Shown one piece after another: positions 7,360 to 16,941 of a DNA stretch of 40,595 bases (position 1 is its first letter; the number at the start of each line of letters is the position of its first letter). Both the position numbers and the translations under genes were made by a program. The notes under the pieces were generated by a model. That model saw only the letters and a program-made list of their open reading frames with translations. It was not told the origin of the DNA and made no database searches. The stretch is from Oscillospiraceae bacterium (GTDB lineage Bacteria; Bacillota; Clostridia; Oscillospirales; Oscillospiraceae). The stretch lies in the NCBI GenBank assembly GCA_017524845.1, contig JAFXUU010000090.1:1-40595 (forward strand), written 5' to 3'.

Positions 7360-7934
7360 GTGCGGATGATGCTCTCCGCCAGCTCCTTTTTGCTCACCCG
7401 CTGCTCCATGGCCTGGCGGGTGATGTAGCGGTGGGCCTCCGGCTCCGTCATGTGCAGGCACTCGATCAGGAGCCATTTGGCCCGGTTCACCAGGCGGATC
7501 TCCTCGATCCGCTCCTCCACCGTGACCTGGTGCTTCCGCATGCCCCGCAGCCGCTCCCGCACGGCGCAGAGTATCCGCAGGCTCTGGCTGAGGTTCTGAG
7601 CGCTCAGGGGCTTTGCCAGGGCGACGACCCCGGCGGGCAGCACCCGGTAATAGATGTCCTCATAGACTTCGCCCCGCACCAGGAGCAGCACCCCCGCGTC
7701 GCTCTCGGCGCAGGCCTCCATGGCGAAATCCAGACCCATGTCGTCCGGCAGGGGGGCGTTGATGAGGATGAGGTCGAAGGCGGCGCCTGCCAGCCGCCGC
7801 CGGGCCTCGGCCACGCTCCCGGCCTTGGTCACCGGCCAGTAATCCGTGGCAGGCAGCAGAGAGAGCGCCGAGGCATTGAATTTTTCGGACGCGGAGACCA
7901 GCAGTACGCTGTAGGTATCGCTTTGAAAGACCGT
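7350..7934 (-). CDS. ANTAR-domain RNA-binding antiterminator (NitR-like)
   Basis: ANTAR proteins bind paired or single hairpins in nascent mRNA and prevent an overlapping terminator from forming. The C-terminus (about residues 135-190) has the ANTAR three-helix pattern: NRAKWLLIE, MTEPEAHRYI, QAMEQRVSKKELAESII. The N-terminal ~115 residues form a receiver-like domain, but the phospho-acceptor position is Asn59 (LINAPLP) and the usual N-terminal acidic pair is absent, so it is a pseudo-receiver. The first standard start in frame (GTG 7832) would delete its first strand, YSVLLVSAS. The frame is open back to ACG 7934, which sits 7 nt after GGGAGG, so I annotate an ACG start (194 aa). It lies 42 nt after the glnA-like gene, the order known for clostridial glnA-nitR. 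Likely targets are the leaders at 9327, 28860 and 28991. Confidence 0.85.
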   Translation of the reverse strand, partial: TVFQSDTYSVLLVSASEKFNASALSLLPATDYWPVTKAGSVAEARRRLAGAAFDLILINAPLPDDMGLDFAMEACAESDAGVLLLVRGEVYEDIYYRVLPAGVVALAKPLSAQNLSQSLRILCAVRERLRGMRKHQVTVEERIEEIRLVNRAKWLLIECLHMTEPEAHRYITRQAMEQRVSKKELAESIIRTYQ

Positions 7935-7976
7935 GGCGCTTCCCTCCCTTCCCGGTTATTCGCGTCGGTCTGCGGT

Positions 7977-9188
7977 TCAGCCGGGCAGATAGGCCGCCAG
8001 GACCGTCTCCGGCACCCAGGCGCGGATGAAGCTGCTGTCTCCGGCCGCCGCGGCCGCTTCCTCCAGGCTGCCCGGCAGCCGCCGGAACTGCCGCAGCACC
8101 TCCGGCCCGGCGGTGAACAGGTCGAGGTCGGCAGGCGCAGGCAGCTCCAGGCCCCGCTCCAGCCCCTCCAGGCAGGCACGGATCAGAAGGGCGAAGGCCA
8201 GGTAGGGATTCGCGTCGGAATCCGGGGAGCGGAGCTCCAGCCGCCGGTACTGTCCCGCCGCCGCGGGGATGCGCAGCAGCTGAGAGCGGTTTTCCTCCGA
8301 CCAGGAGATATACAGCGGCGCCTTGTCCCGGCCCAGGCGGTCGTAGGAACCGGCGGTGGGATTCAGGAACAGGGTCATGTCCCGGATCCGCTCCATGAGG
8401 CCGGGCACCAGGCACAGGGGGGACAGGTCCTCCCCGTTCCGGACCGCGGAGATATTGATATGCATGCCGTTGCCGTCGCTCTCCGGCAGGGGGCGGGCGG
8501 AGAAGTCCGCATACAGCCCGTTCTGGGTGGCGATGGTCTTCACCACGCTGCGGAAGATCACCGCATTGTCCGCCGCGGTCACCGGGTCGGCATAGCGGAA
8601 GTCGATCTCGTTCTGCCCCGGGCCGCTCTCGTGGTGGGAGCTCTCCGGCTGGATGCCCATGCGCTCCAGGGTGAGGCAGACGTCCCTCCGCACGTTCTCC
8701 CCCCGGTCGTCCGGGGCCACGTCCATATAACCGGCGGTGTCGAAGGGGATCTTCGTGGGGTTCCCCTCCTCGTCCAGCCGGAAGAGGTAGAATTCCATTT
8801 CCGTTCCGAAGCGGAAGACGTAGCCCGCCGCGGCGGCGTCCTCCACGGCATCGCGCAGGAGCCGCCGGGTATCCGCCTCGAAAGGCCGCCCGTCGGGACG
8901 GACGATATCGCAGAACATATGGGCCACCCGGCCGTGCTGGGGCCGCCAAGGCAGCTCCTTCAGCGTGTCCGCGTTGGGCCGCAGGAAGAGGTCGGAGCGG
9001 GCGCCCATGCGGAAGCCCGGCACGGCCGAGGCGTCGAAGGCGATGCCGTGCTCAAAGGCCCGGGGCAGCTCGCCGGGCATGATGGCCGCGTTGCGCTGCC
9101 TGCCGTATACGTCGCAGAAGGCCATGCGGATGAACTTCACGTCCTCCTCCTGCACGTACTGCATCACTTCGTCCGGTGTGTATTTCAC
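7977..9188 (-). CDS. Short glutamine synthetase-like protein (GlnA family)
   Basis: A 403-aa type I glutamine-synthetase fold, shorter than the usual 440-470 residues because the C-terminal domain is trimmed; no adenylylation segment is seen. Metal- and ATP-site residues are present: Glu130 and Glu132 (GTEMEF), Glu187 and Glu194 (HHESGPGQNEIDF), His243 (NGMHIN), Arg301/Arg306 (NRSQLLRIP), Glu318 and Arg320. Asp52 is kept in FDASAVPGF. The flap motif that normally reads GYEAPV is RDKAPL, putting Lys289 at the catalytic flap Glu. Normal glutamine synthesis is therefore doubtful, and GlnN in this window can supply that activity. The start is GTG 9188 behind AGGAGG. It is co-transcribed with the ANTAR gene, which suggests a sensing or regulatory role (inference). 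Confidence 0.85.
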   Translation of the reverse strand: MKYTPDEVMQYVQEEDVKFIRMAFCDVYGRQRNAAIMPGELPRAFEHGIAFDASAVPGFRMGARSDLFLRPNADTLKELPWRPQHGRVAHMFCDIVRPDGRPFEADTRRLLRDAVEDAAAAGYVFRFGTEMEFYLFRLDEEGNPTKIPFDTAGYMDVAPDDRGENVRRDVCLTLERMGIQPESSHHESGPGQNEIDFRYADPVTAADNAVIFRSVVKTIATQNGLYADFSARPLPESDGNGMHINISAVRNGEDLSPLCLVPGLMERIRDMTLFLNPTAGSYDRLGRDKAPLYISWSEENRSQLLRIPAAAGQYRRLELRSPDSDANPYLAFALLIRACLEGLERGLELPAPADLDLFTAGPEVLRQFRRLPGSLEEAAAAAGDSSFIRAWVPETVLAAYLPG

Positions 9189-9230
9189 GGATGCTTCCCT
9201 CCTTTTCGTTCGGCGGGGTTCGGTGGGAGT

Positions 9231-9259
9231 ATTCTAACCCAGACGGGGCCCTGCCGCAA
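9231..9259 (-). promoter_or_regulatory. Promoter of the glnA-ANTAR operon
   Basis: On the minus strand, -35 TTGCGG (9259-9254), 17-bp spacer, -10 TAGAAT (9236-9231). The leader to GTG 9188 is only about 35 nt and holds no AANGGC hairpin, so this operon is not under the attenuator seen at its neighbours. Confidence 0.5.
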
Positions 9260-9288
9260 GCATTTCCTTCGGTTTTCGTCGGTTTTGA

Positions 9289-11004
<1,716 letters not shown>

Positions 11005-11019
11005 GACAGCCGAGGCATC

Positions 11020-11233
11020 CTGGGGGAGGCGCTTCGCAGGAAGCGTCTCCCTCAGACTGTAGACAAACCCTTGATTAAAGGTCTCAATACGCATGGGGGA
11101 TGTGTGCAGGGGGACGGGAATCCCCCTGCACGTTATATCCTCGCAAAATCAGAAAGCATTTTCTGATTTTGCCCTCGGCGTGTCGACACTTTGTCGACAT
11201 GCCGAGGGAGGCGCTTCAGGGGAAGCGTCTCCC
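11020..11233. repeat. Cluster of five intergenic hairpins, outer pair repeated
   Basis: Five strong inverted repeats occupy about 210 bp after pyrG. The first is 11020-11055 (about 15 bp with G-U pairs). The second is 11104-11131 (11 bp around CGGGAA). The third is 11143-11172 (13 bp, loop GCAT). The fourth is 11172-11208 (about 16 bp with TGTCGAC/GTCGACA). The fifth is 11206-11233 (11 bp, followed by TCCGTTTTT). The first and last share GGGAGGCGCTT and AAGCGTCTCCC and differ only in the loop. The last can act as pyrG terminator. The packing resembles a dispersed intergenic repeat of clostridial genomes. Short frames through it look like translated repeat. Confidence 0.75.
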
Positions 11234-11254
11234 TCCGTTTTTGCGCCCGGCACG

Positions 11255-11283
11255 TTGTGCCGTGTGCCTCCGGCCTGTATAAT
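11255..11283 (+). promoter_or_regulatory. Promoter of the sigma-factor operon
   Basis: -35 TTGTGC (11255-11260), 17-bp spacer, consensus -10 TATAAT (11278-11283). It lies about 85 nt before the sigma-factor start. The leader between them shows no strong hairpin. Confidence 0.6.
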
Positions 11284-11368
11284 AAAAACTGTTAACGTAT
11301 GTGACGGTCGGCTCCGGTTTTACGCTATACGGAGTGAGGGCCCGTATCGACGGAAGGAGGAGGACGGC

Positions 11369-11935
11369 ATGGAAGATTCGGCGATCGTGGAGCTCTATCT
11401 GGCCAGGGATGAGTCGGCCATATCCGAAACCGCGGAGAAATACGGGCCGCGGCTGAGAAAGCTCGCAGATCAGCTCCTGCACGATCCCCCCGCCGCCGAG
11501 GAATGCGAAAACGACACCTATCTTCAGGCGTGGGAGCGCATCCCTCCCCACGAGCCGCGGACGTATCTGTTTCCGTTCCTGGGAAAGATCGTCCGGCACC
11601 TGGCCATCGACGCCTGCCGCAGGCGAAGCAGCGAAAAGCGGAGCGCCGTCTTTTGCGAGCTTACGAAGGAAATGGCGGAATGTCTGCCGTCGGGCAGAGG
11701 GGACGAGGCGGAGAGCGCCGCCGAGGCCGCCGAGCTGGCCCGGATCCTCGACGCGTTTCTGGACCGGCACCGGGAGGAGCAGCGGAACATCTTTGTCCGG
11801 CGATACTGGTACTTCGACACCGTGCCGGAGATCGGCAGGCGCTACGGCTTCAGCCAGAGCAAGGTGAAAATGATGCTCTCCCGCCTGCGGGAGGAACTCC
11901 GCGCCGAGCTGGAAAAGGAGGGCTATACACCGTGA
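11369..11935 (+). CDS. ECF-type RNA polymerase sigma factor
   Basis: A 188-aa sigma-70 family protein of extracytoplasmic-function size. Region 2 spans about residues 10-90, with PAAEECENDTYLQAWERI and FPFLGKIVRHLAIDACRRR. An acidic linker follows, then region 4 (about 125-180) with a helix-turn-helix in VPEIGRRYGFSQSKVKMMLS. ATG 11369 was chosen for its RBS AAGGAGGAGG; the frame extends upstream into the hairpin repeats without an RBS. The stop overlaps the GTG of the next gene (GTGA), so the two are translationally coupled, the usual order for an ECF factor and its membrane partner. The signal sensed is unknown. Confidence 0.9.
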   Translation: MEDSAIVELYLARDESAISETAEKYGPRLRKLADQLLHDPPAAEECENDTYLQAWERIPPHEPRTYLFPFLGKIVRHLAIDACRRRSSEKRSAVFCELTKEMAECLPSGRGDEAESAAEAAELARILDAFLDRHREEQRNIFVRRYWYFDTVPEIGRRYGFSQSKVKMMLSRLREELRAELEKEGYTP

Positions 11936-13029
11936 AGGACGATATGCTTCTGGACGCCGTCGGCGGCATCGACAGCCGATTCGTGGAGGCTGCCGCGAAG
12001 CCGGGGAAAAAGCGCTTCCCCCGGCGGCTCGCGGCCTCTCTCGCGGCCTGCGCCGTGCTGCTTGTCGGCCTGACCGCAGTCTGGCCGAAGCTCCGACCCG
12101 CCGCCCCGCAGCCTGCGCCTGTCCCGAACCCCAACGGGACCGTGGAACGCGGCGAGGAGCCTGAGGTCTACCCCTTTCCCCACGTCCTCCGGCCCGGCGG
12201 CGAGGGCTATACCGCGCCCGAACCCATACCGACCCTGAACCCGGCGCCGGCGGGGATCTCCATCCCCGCCATTGAGCTCCCGGAGCCCGGCGCGCAGGCG
12301 GATATGCTCGGCCTCATCGTCTACCGGGGCGGGATCTACACCCAGGCGGGCCGGTATGAGGGGGAGGCGGCGGAGCGCATCGAAGCCCTGTTGGGCGACT
12401 ATCTCGGCTATGCCGCCGGCAGGATCGACGAATGGTCGACGCAGGAGGAATACGCGGTGGAATTCGCTTCCTCCGTCCCGGGGGACGTGTACGCGGTGAA
12501 GGGCTATGACACGGACTTCCGGATCTGTATCCGACAGGAGTTCACATACGGGAACGGTGCGCCCGGGCTTTTCGTCTGCTTCTATGAGCGTCTCAACGGC
12601 ATCACCCTCACCGCGGGGAAGGATCTGTATGAGGAAAGGCTGCACGTCCGGGGACACGTCGCCGCGATCCAATGGCAGGCCCACGAGGACTGGGACTGGA
12701 ACAGGGGGAATTATCGGGAAGCTCCCGTTTCTCAGGAGGACTGGGACGCCTTTCTGGACGCCCTGGACGCGGGCGGCTTCATCGACGCCTGGGCGCCCGA
12801 CGGCTCCTTCTATGAAGGCCGCCCGGGCAGCACCATCTACGACACTCCGAACCAGGCGCACCTGTTCCTGGACATGGACGACGGCACCCGGATCGAGCTC
12901 CGGCTGATCGAGGGCGGCTACGTCCGGTACCGCATCCTGGGCGGGGGCCGGTACTTCGTCGGGATGCCCGGCGAAGCCTTCGACGCCGTATTCGACGCCT
13001 GCGGCGGCACGCATGAGACGGACTGGTAA
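11932..13029 (+). CDS. Single-span membrane protein coupled to the sigma factor (putative anti-sigma)
   Basis: A 365-aa protein with a short cytoplasmic N-terminus (about 32 residues), one transmembrane span (about 33-53, RLAASLAACAVLLVGLTAVW), a proline-rich linker (PAAPQPAPVPNPN) and an extracytoplasmic domain of about 290 residues. Start is GTG 11932, overlapping the sigma-factor stop; AAAAGGAGG lies upstream, and ATG 11944 is an alternative. The N-terminal part is short for a zinc-finger anti-sigma domain and lacks the HxxxCxxC motif, so how it would bind the sigma factor is unclear. The outer domain is not recognised. It contains tryptophan- and aspartate-rich stretches such as WQAHEDWDWNRGN. 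Anti-sigma or sensor function is inferred from the gene pair only. Confidence 0.75.
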   Translation: MKDDMLLDAVGGIDSRFVEAAAKPGKKRFPRRLAASLAACAVLLVGLTAVWPKLRPAAPQPAPVPNPNGTVERGEEPEVYPFPHVLRPGGEGYTAPEPIPTLNPAPAGISIPAIELPEPGAQADMLGLIVYRGGIYTQAGRYEGEAAERIEALLGDYLGYAAGRIDEWSTQEEYAVEFASSVPGDVYAVKGYDTDFRICIRQEFTYGNGAPGLFVCFYERLNGITLTAGKDLYEERLHVRGHVAAIQWQAHEDWDWNRGNYREAPVSQEDWDAFLDALDAGGFIDAWAPDGSFYEGRPGSTIYDTPNQAHLFLDMDDGTRIELRLIEGGYVRYRILGGGRYFVGMPGEAFDAVFDACGGTHETDW

Positions 13030-13040
13030 CAGAGTAACCG

Positions 13041-13080
13041 CTCAGGGGGCGGGCTTCCGTTCGGAAGCCCGCCCCCTGAG
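13041..13080. terminator. Strong terminator between convergent genes
   Basis: A perfect stem pairs CTCAGGGGGCGGGCTTCC with GGAAGCCCGCCCCCTGAG around GTTC, followed on the plus strand by GTTCTTCTTTTA. It ends the sigma-factor operon and, from the other side, the long run finishing with glmS. Confidence 0.9.
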
Positions 13081-13089
13081 GTTCTTCTT

Positions 13090-14913
<1,824 letters not shown>

Positions 14914-14946
14914 AAGCGATCTCCTCCAAACAATGCGTTTTATTCG

Positions 14947-16131
14947 TCAGCCCAGCAGCTTCTCCAGCCGGGCCATGGCCTCCCGGGTGTCCGCCGGGTC
15001 TCCGAAGGCGGAGAAGCGGAACCAGCCCTCGCCGCAGGCGCCGAAGCCCTCGCCGGGGGTGCCCACCACCCGGATCTCCCGGAGCAGCCGGTCGAAGAAG
15101 GGCCAGGAGCCCTCCCCCGCCGGACAGGCCATCCAGATGTAGGGGGCGTTCCGCCCCCCCGTGTAGCGGACGCCCAGCCGGTCGAGAGTGTCTGCCATGA
15201 TTTTCGCATTGCCGCGGTAAATGTCAAGTGTTTTTTGTATCTGTGCCTGCCCCTCCGGGGTGAAGACCGCCGCGCCGCCCCGCTGCAGGATGTACGAGAC
15301 GCCGTTGCTTTTGGTGGTGCGGTTGCGCACCCACATCTCCCGGAGGGACATCCCGGCGCGCCCCAGCTCCTTCGGGACCACGGTCCAGCCCAGGCGGGTG
15401 CCGGTGAAGCCCGCCGTTTTGGACAGGGAGCAGATCTCGATGGCGCAGGTCCGCGCCCCCTCGATCTCGAAGATGCTGCGGGGCAGATCGGGCTCGCTGA
15501 TGAAGGCCTCGTAGGCCGCGTCGAAGAGGATCACCGCTCCCCGGGCGTTGGCGTGGTCCACCCAGGCCTTCAGCAGGGCCCGGTCCAGCACCGCGCCGGT
15601 GGGGTTGTTGGGGGAGCAGAGATAGATGAGGTCCCCCTCCCCCGCCCCGGCGGGATCGGGCAGGAAGCCGCCCTCCGGGCTTGTGGGCAGGTGGAGGATC
15701 CGCCGCCCGGACATGACGTTGGCGTCCACGTAGGCGGGGTAGGCGGGCTCCGGGATCAGGGCGGGGCAGGCAGGGTCGAAGATATCCAGGATGTGGCCCA
15801 GCTCGTCGCTGGCCCCGGAGGACACGAAGACCTCGTCGGCGCCGATCTTGAGTCCCCTTTCGCCGTATTGGGCGGCCACGGCCTCCCGGAGGAAGTCCGC
15901 GCCGCATTCCGGCTGGTAGCCCCGGAAGGTGCCGAAATTCGCCTGATCCTCCACGGCGGCGTGGAGAGCTTCGATCACCGCGGGGCAGAGGGGGCGGGAC
16001 ACGTCTCCGATGCCCATGCGCAGCAGCTTTTCCCCCGGATGCTCCTTCAGGTAGGCTGCGGTCTTCTCCGCGATGCGGGCGAAAAGATAGGATTCCTTCA
16101 GTTCTCCGTAGTGCAGATTGGGCTTCAGCAT
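14947..16131 (-). CDS. dapL: LL-diaminopimelate aminotransferase
   Basis: A 394-aa PLP enzyme of aminotransferase class I/II. It converts tetrahydrodipicolinate to LL-diaminopimelate with glutamate as amino donor, bypassing the acylated lysine pathway. The PLP lysine lies in SLSKTAGFTGTRLGW. Other family blocks are MGIGDVSRPLCPAV, SSGASDELGHILD, CSPNNPTGAV and DAAYEAFI. It starts inside the end of dapF (7-nt overlap) and its product is the substrate of DapF, so the pair is one biochemical unit. Using glutamate links it to the glutamate synthase genes at the head of the same gene run. Confidence 0.95.
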   Translation of the reverse strand: MLKPNLHYGELKESYLFARIAEKTAAYLKEHPGEKLLRMGIGDVSRPLCPAVIEALHAAVEDQANFGTFRGYQPECGADFLREAVAAQYGERGLKIGADEVFVSSGASDELGHILDIFDPACPALIPEPAYPAYVDANVMSGRRILHLPTSPEGGFLPDPAGAGEGDLIYLCSPNNPTGAVLDRALLKAWVDHANARGAVILFDAAYEAFISEPDLPRSIFEIEGARTCAIEICSLSKTAGFTGTRLGWTVVPKELGRAGMSLREMWVRNRTTKSNGVSYILQRGGAAVFTPEGQAQIQKTLDIYRGNAKIMADTLDRLGVRYTGGRNAPYIWMACPAGEGSWPFFDRLLREIRVVGTPGEGFGACGEGWFRFSAFGDPADTREAMARLEKLLG

Positions 16132-16919
16132 ATCTCCGTATCCCCCTCACAGACAAATTCACAGGGTCCCGTCATCTCCACGGCCCCCGATTCCGACACC
16201 GTAATCGTCAGCGTGCCCCCGTCCAGGACGACGGCGACGGGCGTTCCGGCCCGGCAGAGGCCCCGGCGCACCGCTGCGGCGGCGCTGGCGCAGGCCCCGG
16301 TGCCGCAGGCCAGGGTGACGCCGCTGCCCCGCTCCCAGACCCGCATGCGCAGCCGGTTTTCCCCCAGGAGCTGCACGAACTCCGCGTTCACCCCGCCGGG
16401 AAAGGCGGGGTGCTTTTCCAGCTTCGGCCCCAGCGCCGTCAGGGGCACGGTCTCCGCCTCCGGCACGAAGACCACCGCGTGGGGGTTCCCCACATCCACG
16501 GGGGTGCAGACCACCGTCTCCTCCCCCAGGGAGAGCGTCTTTTCTTCGGAGACGGCGGCGAAGCCCATATCCACCGTGACGGAGCTCACCTTTCCCTCCG
16601 TCAGATGGAGGGAAAGCCGCTTCAGGCCGGAAAGCGTTTCGATCGTGAGCTCCGTTTTCTTCGTATGTCCCTTGTCACGGACATATTTCCCTACGCAACG
16701 GATGCCGTTGCCGCACATCTTCGCCTCGCTGCCGTCGGCGTTGAAGATACGCATCCCGAAATCCGCATTTTCGGAGGGCGTGATCCAGATCATGCCGTCG
16801 GACCCGGGGCCGAAGTGCCGGTCCGAGAGGCGCACGGACCATTCCGCCGCGTCCTCCGGCACGGGGCCGAAGACGTAGAGATAGTCGTTGCCCAGGCCCT
16901 GCATTTTCGTGAACTTCAT
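16125..16919 (-). CDS. dapF: Diaminopimelate epimerase (intact copy)
   Basis: A 264-aa enzyme that epimerises LL- to meso-diaminopimelate for lysine and peptidoglycan. Both catalytic cysteines are present: Cys69 in KMCGNGIRC and Cys205 in LACGTGACA. MQGLGNDY at the N-terminus and NPHAVVF complete the DapF signatures. The start is ATG 16919 with GGAG upstream. It overlaps dapL by 7 nt and lies 22 nt downstream of carB::dapF, whose C-terminal domain is a second DapF. It is therefore the catalytically complete member of a tandem paralogue pair. Confidence 0.96.
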   Translation of the reverse strand: MKFTKMQGLGNDYLYVFGPVPEDAAEWSVRLSDRHFGPGSDGMIWITPSENADFGMRIFNADGSEAKMCGNGIRCVGKYVRDKGHTKKTELTIETLSGLKRLSLHLTEGKVSSVTVDMGFAAVSEEKTLSLGEETVVCTPVDVGNPHAVVFVPEAETVPLTALGPKLEKHPAFPGGVNAEFVQLLGENRLRMRVWERGSGVTLACGTGACASAAAAVRRGLCRAGTPVAVVLDGGTLTITVSESGAVEMTGPCEFVCEGDTEIC

Positions 16920-16941
16920 AGAGTTATCTCCTTCGTGCTCG

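Noticed and set aside
9189..9260. ANTAR leader in front of the glnA-like gene
   Set aside because: The minus-strand leader is about 35 nt and contains no AANGGC hairpin or terminator.
11020..11233. CRISPR array
   Set aside because: The repeated element is a hairpin found only twice, with no regular spacers and no cas genes.
11093..11368. In-frame extension upstream of the sigma factor
   Set aside because: It translates the palindromic repeat array; the RBS supports ATG 11369.
14914..14946. glmS ribozyme upstream of glmS
   Set aside because: Only 33 nt separate dapL from glmS, too short for the ribozyme, and no core sequence is visible.
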